Positions 1 to 12,300 of a stretch of 64,000 nucleotides of DNA are shown in pieces. The notes under the pieces are model-generated. The model saw only the letters and a list, made by a program, of their open reading frames with translations, had not been told where the DNA came from and did not search any database. This DNA comes from Candidatus Pseudomonas phytovorans (GTDB taxonomy: Bacteria; Pseudomonadota; Gammaproteobacteria; Pseudomonadales; Pseudomonadaceae). Position 1 is the stretch's first letter, and every line of letters begins with the position of its first letter. Both the position numbers and the translations under genes were made by a program. The stretch is from assembly GCA_029202525.1 (NCBI GenBank), contig CP119325.1:2640001-2704000 (forward strand), read 5' to 3'.

Positions 1-1230
<1,230 letters not shown>

Positions 1231-1234
<4 letters not shown>

Positions 1235-2046
1235 GGGCGCGGTTCCTTCTTGTCATCGGTTTGCCAGGCGGGGCGGCGTTTTTCCAGGAAAGCGCGCAAG
1301 CCCTCCTGGCCTTCAGCGCTGACGCGGATGCGGGCAATGGTGTTCTCGCAATAGCGACGAAGGGCCGGGCTGAGTTCGCCGTCGTCCACTTCGCGCAGCA
1401 AGTCCTTGGTGGCGCGCAACGCTTGCGGGCTGTTCTGTAGCAAGTTATTCACCCACGCTTCGACCTGGGCGTCCAGCTCACTGGCCGGGTACACCTCGGC
1501 CAGCAGGCCCAGTTCGCGGGCCCGTAGGCCGCTGAAACGCTCGGCGGTAAGGGCGTAGCGGCGCGCTGCACGTTCGCCGATGGCCTTGACCACAAACGGA
1601 CTGATGACCGCCGGGGCCAAGCCTATGCGCACCTCCGACAGGCACAACTGGGCGTCTTCGGCGCCGATCGCCATATCGCAGCAACTGATCAGGCCGAGCG
1701 CGCCGCCAAACGCTGCACCTTGCACCACGGCCAGGGTTGGCGCCTTCAGCCGGTGCAGGGCGTACATCAGCTCGCCCAGTTCGTGGGCGTCATCCAGATT
1801 GGTGTTGAAGTCCAGCTGCGCCGACTGCTGCATCCAGGCCAGGTCGGCGCCGGCACTGAAGTGCCGACCACGGCCGCGCAGCAGCACAAAGCGCAGGCTG
1901 GCATCTTCGCCCAGCCGCTCGATGGCCACGATCAGTTCGCGGATCATCTGCGCGTTGAAGGCGTTGTTCTTGTCCTCGCGGCTCAGCCACAGGGTGGCGA
2001 AGCCGCGTGGGTCGCGAGTCACTTCAAGGGTGCTGAAATCGCTCAT
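1231..2046 (-). CDS. liuC: 3-methylglutaconyl-CoA hydratase (crotonase family)
   Basis: This 271-residue crotonase-fold enzyme is expected to hydrate 3-methylglutaconyl-CoA to HMG-CoA after the carboxylase step. Oxyanion-hole segments are visible as HFSAGADL (residues 62-69) and GAAFGGALG (110-118). E138, in LSEVRIGL, sits at the usual catalytic glutamate position. It starts 3 bases after the liuB stop and overlaps liuD by 4, so the genes form one tight transcription unit. The assignment to this substrate rests on its place between the two carboxylase subunit genes; sequence alone would only say enoyl-CoA hydratase/isomerase. Confidence 0.92.
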
Positions 2047-2049
2047 GGG

Positions 2050-3657
<1,608 letters not shown>

Positions 3658-3676
3658 GTGCGCCCGTCCTTTATGC

Positions 3677-4840
3677 TCAGCGGGTTTCGTTGAACAGCTC
3701 GCGGCCAATCAGCATCCGGCGGATTTCGCTGGTGCCGGCACCGATTTCGTACAGCTTGGCGTCGCGCAACAGGCGGCCTGCCGGGAATTCGTTGATATAG
3801 CCGTTGCCACCGAGAATCTGGATAGCCTCCAGGGCCATCTGCGTGGCGCGTTCGGCGGTGTACAGGATCACCCCGGCAGCGTCCTTGCGGGTGGTTTCGC
3901 CACGGTCGCAGGCCTGGGCCACGGCATACAGGTAGGCGCGGCTAGCGTTGAGCTGGGTGTACATGTCGGCAATCTTGCCCTGGATCAGCTGGAACTCGCC
4001 GATGCTCTGGCCAAACTGCTTGCGGTCATGAATGTAAGGCACCACCAGGTCCATGCAGCTTTGCATGATGCCGGTCGGGCCACCGGACAGCACCACGCGC
4101 TCGTAGTCCAGGCCGCTCATCAGTACCCGCACGCCGCCGTTGAGCTGGCCGAGGATGTTTTCTTGCGGCACTTCGACGTCATCGAAGAACAGCTCGCAGG
4201 TGTTGGAGCCGCGCATGCCCAGCTTGTCGAACTTGTTGCTGCGGCTGAAGCCTTTCCAGTCACGCTCGACGATGAACGCGGTGATGCCGTGCGCGCCCTT
4301 GTCCAGGTCGGTCTTGGCGTAGATCACGTAGGTGTTGGCGTCAGGGCCGTTGGTGATCCAGGTTTTACTACCGTTGAGTACGTAGTGGTCGCCACGCTTT
4401 TCAGCGCGCAGTTTCATTGACACCACATCGGAGCCGGCGTTGGGCTCGCTCATGGCCAGGGCGCCGATATGCTCGCCGCTGATCAGCTTGGGCAGGTACT
4501 TGAGCTTCTGCTCGTGAGTGCCGTTGCGGTTGATCTGGTTGACGCACAGGTTGGAGTGGGCGCCGTACGACAGTGCCACCGAGGCCGAGGCACGGCTGAT
4601 TTCTTCCATCGACACCACGTGGGCCAGGTAGCCCAAGCCAGCGCCGCCGTACTCTTCCGACACTGTGACACCCAGTAGGCCCATGTCGCCGAACTTGCGC
4701 CACATGTCGGCGGGGAACAGGTTGTCGTGGTCGATCTGCGCTGCGCGTGGCGCCAGTTCGGCGGCAACGAACGTGCGCACCTGGTCGCGGAGCATGTCGA
4801 TGGTTTCGCCCAGGGCGAAGTTCAGGGAGGGGTAATGCAT
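3677..4840 (-). CDS. liuA: isovaleryl-CoA dehydrogenase
   Basis: This 387-residue FAD acyl-CoA dehydrogenase oxidises isovaleryl-CoA to 3-methylcrotonyl-CoA and is the first enzyme of this cluster. Family signatures include ALAMSEPNAGSD (residues 127-138) and a C-terminal GGNGYINEFPAGRLLRD stretch. E247, in GLDYERVVLSGGP, matches the position of the catalytic base that distinguishes isovaleryl-CoA dehydrogenases from most acyl-CoA dehydrogenases, whose base lies near the C terminus. It heads liuABCD and is read away from a region with two LiuR-like palindromes. No liuR gene lies next to it and no HMG-CoA lyase gene is in the window. Confidence 0.95.
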   Translation of the reverse strand: MHYPSLNFALGETIDMLRDQVRTFVAAELAPRAAQIDHDNLFPADMWRKFGDMGLLGVTVSEEYGGAGLGYLAHVVSMEEISRASASVALSYGAHSNLCVNQINRNGTHEQKLKYLPKLISGEHIGALAMSEPNAGSDVVSMKLRAEKRGDHYVLNGSKTWITNGPDANTYVIYAKTDLDKGAHGITAFIVERDWKGFSRSNKFDKLGMRGSNTCELFFDDVEVPQENILGQLNGGVRVLMSGLDYERVVLSGGPTGIMQSCMDLVVPYIHDRKQFGQSIGEFQLIQGKIADMYTQLNASRAYLYAVAQACDRGETTRKDAAGVILYTAERATQMALEAIQILGGNGYINEFPAGRLLRDAKLYEIGAGTSEIRRMLIGRELFNETR

Positions 4841-4909
4841 GCTGGGGTACCTGTTGTTCTTGAAATATGGGTAACACCGTAGCTCGCGGATCTGGCGCCG
4901 GTGTCTTCG

Positions 4910-4985
4910 ATCACCTTTACGTTAACGTAAACCTGCCGTGAGTCACTGTCAATTGCCTCATCACCTTTACGTAAACGTAAATCTG
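4910..4985. promoter_or_regulatory. Tandem LiuR-like operators in the liuA / acyl-CoA ligase divergent region
   Basis: Two near-identical palindromes, TTTACGTTAACGTAAA (4916-4931) and TTTACGTAAACGTAAA (4966-4981), lie exactly 50 bases apart. Each is embedded in a 25-base direct repeat (ATCACCTTTACGT...CTG). They resemble the MerR-family LiuR site described for branched-chain amino acid catabolism genes in proteobacteria. One site is placed to serve liuA and the other the divergent acyl-CoA ligase. The palindromes are seen directly; LiuR binding is inferred, since the regulator gene is not in the window. Confidence 0.75.
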
Positions 4986-5044
4986 CGCCAGAGTATTCCC
5001 GCTTGCTTCAGCCGTGCCCAGAACAACCACAAGAAGGGACACTC

Positions 5045-6727
5045 ATGAGTCAACCCAGCTATACCCGCGGTCGCCAGGACCAACCCTTGCTGACCCAGAC
5101 CATCGGCCAGGCTTTCGACGCCACCGTGGCCCGCTGTGCCGACGGCGAGGCGCTGGTGTCGCGCCATCAAGGCTTGCGCTACAGCTGGCGCCAGCTGGCC
5201 GAACAGGTCGAAGTGCATGCCCGCGCGCTCATGGCCCTGGGCGTGAACACCGGCGACCGTGTCGGCATCTGGGCGCCCAATTGCGCTCAGTGGTGCATCC
5301 TGCAACTGGCCAGCGCCAAGGTCGGTGCCATTCTGGTCAACATCAATCCTGCGTATCGCGTGGCTGAGTTGGAGTACGTGCTGCGTCAGTCCGGCTGCCG
5401 CTGGCTGGTGTGTGCCGATGCGTTCAAGGCCTCTGATTACCAAGCCATGGTCCAGGAACTGGTGCCCGAGCTGGCCTGCACCACGCCTGGTGAACTCGCC
5501 TGCGAACGCCTGCCGGATTTGCGCGGCGTGATCAGCCTGGCCGCCAACCCGCCTGCCGGCTTCCTGCCTTGGCAAGTACTGGCCGAGCGGGCAGGGCAGA
5601 CCACCATCGAGGCCTACGTTGCCCGCCAGAGCAGCTTGCAGTTCGACCAGCCGGTGAACATCCAGTACACCTCTGGCACCACTGGCGCACCCAAGGGCGC
5701 CACGCTCAGCCATTACAACATCCTCAACAACGGCTTCATGGTTGGCGAAAGCCTGGGCCTGACTGCGCACGACCGTATGGTGATTCCTGTGCCGCTGTAC
5801 CACTGCTTCGGCATGGTCATGGCCAACCTCGGCTGCATCACCCACGGCAGCACCATGATCTACCCCAACGATTCTTTCGACGCGGAACTCACCCTGCGCG
5901 CCGTGGCGGAAGAACGCGCCAGCATCCTCTATGGTGTACCGACCATGTTCATCGCCATGCTCGATCACCCGGCCCGGCAAAGCATGGACCTGTCAACCCT
6001 GCGCAGCGGCATCATGGCCGGTGCCACTTGCCCGATCGAGGTGATGCGCCGGGTCATCGACCAGATGCACATGGCCGAAGTGCAAATCGCCTACGGCATG
6101 ACCGAAACCAGCCCGGTGTCGCTGCAAACCGGCCCGGATGATGACCTGGAATTGCGCGTGACCACCGTCGGCCGCACCCAGCCGCAGTTGGAGAACAAGC
6201 TGGTGGACGCCGACGGCTGCATCGTTCCGCGCGGCGAGATTGGCGAGTTGTGCACCCGCGGCTACAGCGTGATGCTTGGCTATTGGGACAACCCGCAGGC
6301 CACGGCAGATGCCATCGACCCGGCGGGGTGGATGCATTCTGGCGACCTGGCGGTGATGGATGAACAAGGTCACGTGCGTATCGTCGGGCGCAACAAAGAC
6401 ATGATCATTCGCGGCGGCGAGAACATCTACCCGCGTGAACTGGAAGAGTTCTTCTACACCCACCCGGCGGTGGCCGATGCGCAGGTGATTGGCATTCCAT
6501 GCAGCCGTTACGGTGAGGAGATCGTCGCCTGGATCAAGCTGCACCCCGGGCACAGCGCCACGGTCGAGGAGTTGCAAGGCTGGTGCAAAGCGCGCATCGC
6601 GCACTTCAAGGTGCCGCGGCATATCCGCTTTGTCGATGAGTACCCGATGACGGTGACCGGCAAGGTGCAGAAGTTCCGCATGCGGGAGATCAGTGTGGCG
6701 GAGATATCGGCTGCAACTGCTGGTTGA
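5045..6727 (+). CDS. AMP-dependent acyl-CoA synthetase (FadD-like), liu-linked
   Basis: This 560-residue ANL-superfamily ligase activates a carboxylic acid to its CoA thioester via an acyl-adenylate. It shows the P-loop YTSGTTGAPKG (residues 208-218), the AYGMTETSP motif and the C-terminal lysine K540 in VTGKVQKFRM that serves adenylation. The ATG at 5045 is chosen over the frame opening at 5003 because AAGAAGGGACACTC precedes it. It is divergent from liuA across the LiuR-like sites. The substrate is probably a short or medium branched acid such as isovalerate or methylcrotonate, but it cannot be read from the sequence. Confidence 0.88.
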   Translation: MSQPSYTRGRQDQPLLTQTIGQAFDATVARCADGEALVSRHQGLRYSWRQLAEQVEVHARALMALGVNTGDRVGIWAPNCAQWCILQLASAKVGAILVNINPAYRVAELEYVLRQSGCRWLVCADAFKASDYQAMVQELVPELACTTPGELACERLPDLRGVISLAANPPAGFLPWQVLAERAGQTTIEAYVARQSSLQFDQPVNIQYTSGTTGAPKGATLSHYNILNNGFMVGESLGLTAHDRMVIPVPLYHCFGMVMANLGCITHGSTMIYPNDSFDAELTLRAVAEERASILYGVPTMFIAMLDHPARQSMDLSTLRSGIMAGATCPIEVMRRVIDQMHMAEVQIAYGMTETSPVSLQTGPDDDLELRVTTVGRTQPQLENKLVDADGCIVPRGEIGELCTRGYSVMLGYWDNPQATADAIDPAGWMHSGDLAVMDEQGHVRIVGRNKDMIIRGGENIYPRELEEFFYTHPAVADAQVIGIPCSRYGEEIVAWIKLHPGHSATVEELQGWCKARIAHFKVPRHIRFVDEYPMTVTGKVQKFRMREISVAEISAATAG

Positions 6728-6742
6728 TGCATGGGTTCAACC

Positions 6743-6774
6743 GGCCCTTTCGCGGGCACGCCCGCGAATGGGGT
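6743..6774. repeat. Single REP-type hairpin after acyl-CoA ligase
   Basis: The arms TTCGCGGGC and GCCCGCGAA (6749-6768) form a 9-bp stem with a 2-base loop just after the ligase stop. It is a half-doublet of the REP family seen throughout the window and may slow 3' decay or act as a weak terminator. Confidence 0.7.
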
Positions 6775-6806
6775 CGGTCCTGACAGCTCGGAATCCTGGT
6801 CTACCC

Positions 6807-6968
6807 TTAAGCCTTCACCGGTGGCTCCTGGCTCGGCGGGTCGCCCACTGTCGGTGGCACGGTCGGCTTGATCGGCAGTTCGTCCGGCTTTTCTTCCGGC
6901 ACGGGCGGCGGCAAGCTGGGGTCGTCGATATTCGGATCGGGGGTTTCCGGTGGAATGGGAATGTTCAT
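6807..6968 (-). CDS. Small proline-rich protein of unknown function
   Basis: This is a 53-residue acidic protein, MNIPIPPETPDPNIDD onward, with about 19 prolines (36 percent). There are no hydrophobic segments, so it is probably soluble and disordered. The ATG at 6968 is chosen because CGAGGTCAGGCA precedes it; the same frame is open further upstream to 7115 but would run over the glgE start. It is transcribed away from glgE, so the two may share a control region. I recognise no domain. Similar short Pro-rich genes occur in pseudomonads, but no function is claimed. Confidence 0.6.
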   Translation of the reverse strand: MNIPIPPETPDPNIDDPSLPPPVPEEKPDELPIKPTVPPTVGDPPSQEPPVKA

Positions 6969-7046
6969 TGCCTGACCTCGCGTGGGTGGATTGAAGAGGT
7001 GCTGCAGGCTGTGACCGCTGGCAGTTGCCGTTCGCTCAATTTTTTT

Positions 7047-7074
7047 GAACCCCACGCCTGTGCCCGGCTCTGAA
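7047..7074 (+). promoter_or_regulatory. Possible AlgU (sigma-22) promoter of glgE
   Basis: GAACCC (7047-7052) is followed by a 16-base spacer and TCTGAA (7069-7074). The AlgU/RpoE-type consensus is GAACTT-N16/17-TCTGA. Transcription would start near 7081, about 28 bases before the glgE ATG at 7109. The match is good in the -10 element and partial in the -35. Trehalose and glucan genes are under AlgU/AlgT control in some pseudomonads, which makes this plausible. Confidence 0.45.
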
Positions 7075-7108
7075 CCCTTACCGCCACCAGCCTGAGGGAG
7101 CAAGGTCG

Positions 7109-9127
7109 ATGTCACGTAACGAGCCCTTTGAAAGTGTGCCCACGGCGAAAGATCACCCGGGCCAGGCTATCAGCCTGTCTCAAGCGCTGCTGGCGCCGCG
7201 CATCGTGGTCGAAGATACCCAACCCGTGCTCGAAGCCGGCACCTTTGCGGCCAAGGCAGTCAGTGGCCAGCCGGTGGCCGTCAGCAGCAAGGTCTATTGC
7301 GATGGCCACGATCGCCTGGTGGTGAACCTGAACTGGCGCCAGGCCAATAGCCGGCGCTGGCATTGCGCGCCGATGCACTCACCGGGCAATGACCTGTGGC
7401 TGGCTGAGTTCACCCCCACCGAGTTGGGCCCGCACGTGTTCAGCATCGAGGCCTGGATCGACCCGTTTGCCACCTATTGCCACGACCTGGAGAAAAAGTA
7501 CCACGCCGGTGTCGAGGTAAAGCTGGAGCTGGAAGAGGGCCGGTTGATGCTGGGCAAGGGCATCGAGCTTTGCAATGGCGCCCTGCGCGAGGAACTTGAG
7601 GCCACGCAGCAACGCCTGGCCACGCTGAATGCCGACGATCAGGTGGCGCTGTTTCTCGACCCCGCTACCGCACGCCTGATGGGCGAAGCGGGGCATCGCA
7701 GTTACCTGGCCCGCAGTGGCGAATTCCCGGTCGATGTCGACCGCCCGGCAGCGCAGTTTGCCAGTTGGTACGAGTTGTTCCCACGTTCGATCACCGACAG
7801 CCCCGAGCGCCACGGCACGTTCAACGATGTGCATGAACGGCTGCCGATGATCCGCGACATGGGCTTTGACGTGCTGTACTTCCCGCCCATCCACCCCATT
7901 GGCATGCAGCACCGCAAGGGCCGCAACAATGCCCTGCGTGCAGAACCTGGCGACCCCGGCAGCCCTTACGCCATCGGCAGTGCCGACGGTGGGCACGATG
8001 CAATCCACCCTGAACTGGGCACCCGCGAAGACTTCCGCCGGCTGGTCGCCGCCGCCGCCGATCACGGCCTGGAGATCGCCCTCGATTTCGCCATCCAGTG
8101 CTCGCAGGACCACCCTTGGCTCAAGGAGCACCCGGGCTGGTTCAGCTGGCGCCCGGACGGCACGATCCGCTACGCCGAAAACCCGCCGAAGAAGTACCAG
8201 GACATCGTCAACGTCGACTTCTATGCCCCCGACGCGGTACCCAGCCTGTGGCTGGCGCTGCGGGATGTGATCATTGGCTGGGTGGAGGAGGGCGTGAAAA
8301 CCTTCCGTGTCGACAACCCGCACACCAAGCCACTGCCGTTCTGGCAATGGATGATCGCCGATGTGCGCGCCCGCTATCCGGACGTGATTTTCCTCGCAGA
8401 GGCATTCACCAAGCCCGCGATGATGGCGCGCCTGGGCAAGGTCGGCTACGCCCAAAGCTATACCTACTTCACCTGGCGGAACACCAAGCAGGAACTGCGC
8501 GAATTCTACGAGCAACTCAACCAGCCGCCGTGGAGCCAGTGCTACCGCCCCAACTTCTTCGTCAACACACCGGATATCAACCCGTACTTCCTGCACACCT
8601 CTGGCCGCGCCGGCTTTCTCATCCGCGCCGCGCTGGCCACCATGGGCTCGGGCCTGTGGGGCATGTATTCGGGCTTCGAGCTGTGCGAAGGCACGCCGCT
8701 GCCGGGCAAGGAGGAGTACATGGATTCGGAGAAATACGAAATCCGCCCGCGCGATTTCACCCAACCCGGCAACATCATCGCCGAGATCGCCCAGCTCAAC
8801 CGCATCCGCCGCCAGAACCCTTCTTTGCAAACCCACTTGGGTGTGGCGTTCTTCAACTGCTGGAACGACAACATCCTGTACTTCGCCAAGCGCACGCCCG
8901 AGCGCGACAACTTCATATTGGTAGCGATCAGCCTAGACCCGCACAACGCCCAGGAGGCGCATTTCGAGTTGCCGCTGTGGGAGCTTGGTCTGGACGACAA
9001 CGCCGAAACCCACGGTGAAGACCTGATGAACGGCCACCGCTGGTCGTGGTACGGCAAAACCCAGTTCATGCGCATCGAACCCTGGCACTTGCCGTTTGGT
9101 ATCTGGCGTATCGAAAAGGCCCGCTAG
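7109..9127 (+). CDS. glgE: alpha-1,4-glucan:maltose-1-phosphate maltosyltransferase
   Basis: This 672-residue GH13_3 enzyme extends alpha-1,4-glucan using maltose 1-phosphate. An N-terminal DUF3416-type domain and helical insertion precede the catalytic barrel. The catalytic triad is visible: nucleophile D402 in FRVDNPHTK, acid/base E431 in FLAEAF and D489 in VNTPDIN. The spacing (29 and 58) matches the well-studied actinobacterial GlgE. The ATG at 7109 follows GAGGGAGCAAGG. It leads a three-gene set with treS-mak and glgB, so donor synthesis, elongation and branching are encoded together. Confidence 0.96.
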   Translation: MSRNEPFESVPTAKDHPGQAISLSQALLAPRIVVEDTQPVLEAGTFAAKAVSGQPVAVSSKVYCDGHDRLVVNLNWRQANSRRWHCAPMHSPGNDLWLAEFTPTELGPHVFSIEAWIDPFATYCHDLEKKYHAGVEVKLELEEGRLMLGKGIELCNGALREELEATQQRLATLNADDQVALFLDPATARLMGEAGHRSYLARSGEFPVDVDRPAAQFASWYELFPRSITDSPERHGTFNDVHERLPMIRDMGFDVLYFPPIHPIGMQHRKGRNNALRAEPGDPGSPYAIGSADGGHDAIHPELGTREDFRRLVAAAADHGLEIALDFAIQCSQDHPWLKEHPGWFSWRPDGTIRYAENPPKKYQDIVNVDFYAPDAVPSLWLALRDVIIGWVEEGVKTFRVDNPHTKPLPFWQWMIADVRARYPDVIFLAEAFTKPAMMARLGKVGYAQSYTYFTWRNTKQELREFYEQLNQPPWSQCYRPNFFVNTPDINPYFLHTSGRAGFLIRAALATMGSGLWGMYSGFELCEGTPLPGKEEYMDSEKYEIRPRDFTQPGNIIAEIAQLNRIRRQNPSLQTHLGVAFFNCWNDNILYFAKRTPERDNFILVAISLDPHNAQEAHFELPLWELGLDDNAETHGEDLMNGHRWSWYGKTQFMRIEPWHLPFGIWRIEKAR

Positions 9128-9141
9128 GGCTTGAGTATTCA

Positions 9142-9331
9142 GGGCCGCTTTGCGGCCCATCGCCGGCAAGCCAGCTCCCACAGGGTCGGTGCCGGCTGTG
9201 CTTCTTGTACAAAACCTCTGGCGCAATCCCAGCTTTGAGTTTTCAAGAAATCCTCAAGCCTGGAGATGGCGGTGAGATCTGCACAGACCCTGTGGGAGCT
9301 GGCTTGCCGGCGATGGGCTGCAAAGCAGCCC
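9142..9331. repeat. REP doublet between glgE and treS
   Basis: Inverted copies at 9142-9185 and 9288-9331 carry the core CGCCGGCAAGCCAGCTCCCACAGG read in opposite directions. Each copy also has a small GGGCCGC...GCGGCCC or GGGCTGC...GCAGCCC hairpin. The arms are 102 bases apart, the widest pair in the window. They belong to the CCGGCAAGCC subfamily, also seen at 36564 and 57710. Confidence 0.85.
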
Positions 9332-9374
9332 TAAACCAGGCAACACCGTCCCACAGAAATGAAAGGAGTCACCC

Positions 9375-12300
9375 ATGGCCAAGCGTTCCCGCCCGGCAGC
9401 CTTCATCGACGACCCGCTGTGGTACAAGGACGCGGTCATCTACCAGCTGCACATCAAGTCGTTCTTCGACGCGAACAACGATGGAATCGGCGATTTCGCC
9501 GGCCTTATCAGCAAGCTCGATTACATCGCCGAGCTGGGCGTCAACACCCTGTGGTTGCTGCCGTTCTACCCCTCGCCACGCCGCGACGACGGTTACGACA
9601 TTGCCGAGTACAAAGCCGTGCATCCCGATTACGGCAGCCTGGCCGACGCCCGCCGCTTCATCGCCGAGGCACACAAACGGGGCCTGAGGGTCATCACCGA
9701 GCTGGTCATCAACCACACCAGCGACCAGCACCCGTGGTTCCAGCGCGCCCGCCATGCCAAGCGTGGCAGCAAGGCGCGGGACTTTTACGTCTGGTCGGAT
9801 GACGAACAGAAGTACGACGGCACGCGCATCATCTTCATCGACACCGAAAAGTCCAACTGGACCTGGGACCCGGTCGCTGGCCAGTACTTCTGGCACCGCT
9901 TCTATTCCCACCAGCCCGACCTGAACTTCGACAACCCGCAGGTGCTCAAGGCGGTGATCGATGTCATGCGCTACTGGCTTGACCTGGGCGTCGACGGCCT
10001 GCGCCTGGACGCCATTCCCTACCTGATCGAGCGTGACGGCACCAACAACGAAAACCTGCCCGAGACCCACACGGTGCTCAAGGCCATTCGCGCCGAAATC
10101 GACGCCAACTATCCCGACCGGATGCTGCTGGCCGAGGCCAACCAGTGGCCCGAAGATACCCGCCCGTATTTCGGCGAAGGCGAGGGCGATGAGTGCCACA
10201 TGGCCTTCCACTTTCCGCTGATGCCGCGCATGTACATGGCCCTGGCCATGGAGGACCGCTTCCCGATCACCGACATCCTGCGCCAGACCCCGGAGATCCC
10301 GGCCAATTGCCAATGGGCAATCTTTTTGCGCAACCATGATGAGCTGACCCTGGAAATGGTCACCGACCGCGAGCGTGACTACCTGTGGAACTACTACGCC
10401 GAAGACCGCCGCGCACGCATCAACCTGGGTATCCGCCGGCGCCTGGCGCCGCTGCTGCAGCGTGACCGGAGGCGCATCGAGTTGCTCACCAGCCTGCTGC
10501 TGTCGATGCCCGGCACCCCGACCCTGTACTACGGTGACGAACTGGGCATGGGAGACAACATTTACCTGGGCGACCGCGATGGCGTGCGCACACCCATGCA
10601 GTGGTCGCCCGACCGCAACGGCGGCTTTTCCCGCGCCGACCCGCAGCGCCTGGTGCTACCGCCGATCATGGATCCGCTATACGGCTACCAGACGGTCAAC
10701 GTCGAAGCCCAGAGCCACGACCCGCACTCGCTGCTCAACTGGACCCGTCGCATGCTGGCCGTGCGCAAGCAGCAGAAGGCATTTGGCCGCGGCAGCCTGC
10801 GCACCCTCACGCCCAGCAATCGGCGCATCCTTGCGTATATCCGCGAGTACACCGATGCCGATGGCAACACCGAAGTGATCCTGTGCGTAGCCAACGTTTC
10901 GCGCGCCGCCCAGGCAGCTGAACTTGAACTGTCACAATACGCCGACAAAGTACCGGTGGAGATGCTTGGCGGCAGCGCCTTCCCGCCAATCGGGCAGTTG
11001 CCGTTCCTGTTGACCTTGCCACCTTATGCTTTCTACTGGTTCCTGCTGGCGGCCCACGACCGCATGCCCAGCTGGCACATCCAGGCCACCGAGGGGTTAC
11101 CCGAATTGACCACACTGGTATTGCGCAAGCGCATGGAAGAACTGCTGGACGCACCCGCCCGCGACACCCTGCAAACCACCATCCTGCCGCAATACCTGCC
11201 CAAGCGGCGCTGGTTCGCCGGCAAAGAAGCGCCCATCGACCAGGTGCGGCTGTGCTACGGCGTGCGTTTCGCCACCGCCACCACGCCCGTCCTGCTCGGC
11301 GAACTCGAAGTGGTCAGCGGTGAGGTGGCCAACCACTACCAGCTGCCATTTGGCCTGCTGCCCGAGGACCAGATAAACACCGCACTGCCGCAGCAGCTGG
11401 CCTTGTCGCGGGTGCGCCGTGCCCATCAGGTGGGCCTTATTACCGATGCCTTCGTTCTCGAACCGTTCATCCGCGCGGTGCTGCGCGCCTGTCAGGATGG
11501 CTTGCGCCTGCCTTGTGGCAGTGGTGCTGGCGAGCTGCGTTTCGAATGCACCGACCTGCTGCCAGGCCTGGCGTTGAACGATGAAAGTGCAGTGCGCTAC
11601 CTCAGCGCCGAACAATCAAACAGCTCGGTGGTGATCGGCGACAGCGTTGTGCTCAAGCTGATCCGGCGGGTCAACCCTGGCATTCACCCAGAACTGGAAA
11701 TGAGCGCCTACCTGACCGCCGCCGGCTTTGCCAATATCTCGCCGTTGCTGGCCTGGGTCAGTCGGGTGGACGAGCAGAACGCCCCCCACCTGCTGATGAT
11801 CGCCCAAGGCTACCTGAGCAATCAGGGCGATGCCTGGGCATGGACCCAGAATACCCTGGAGCGGGCCATCCGCGACCAGATGGAGCCCGCTGGGCGCGAT
11901 GCCGAGTCGCACACCGATGCCTTGGTGGAACTCACCGGCTTTGCCGCCTTGCTCGGCCAGCGCCTGGGCGAAATGCACCAGTTGCTGGCCGCGCCGACCG
12001 ACGATGAAGCCTTCCGTCCACGCCCCAGTGATACTGACGACAGCCAGCGCTGGGCTGCGCAGATCAGTGCCGAACTGACCCACGCCCTTGACCTGCTGGC
12101 CCAGCACCGTGACACCGTCGACCGCGACAGCCAGGCCCTGATCGACGACCTGCAGCAACAACGCGACGGCCTGGCGCAGCACGTCTGCAACCTGGCCAGC
12201 CAGGCCGAGGGTGGCCTGTTGATGAGGGTGCACGGCGACTTGCATCTGGGCCAGGTGCTGGTCGTGCAGGGCGATGCCTACCTGATTGATTTCGAAGGCG

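Noticed and set aside
9142..9331. Repeated inverted elements as a CRISPR array
   Set aside because: Copies are inverted pairs spread over the window, not direct repeats with unique spacers, and there are no cas genes.
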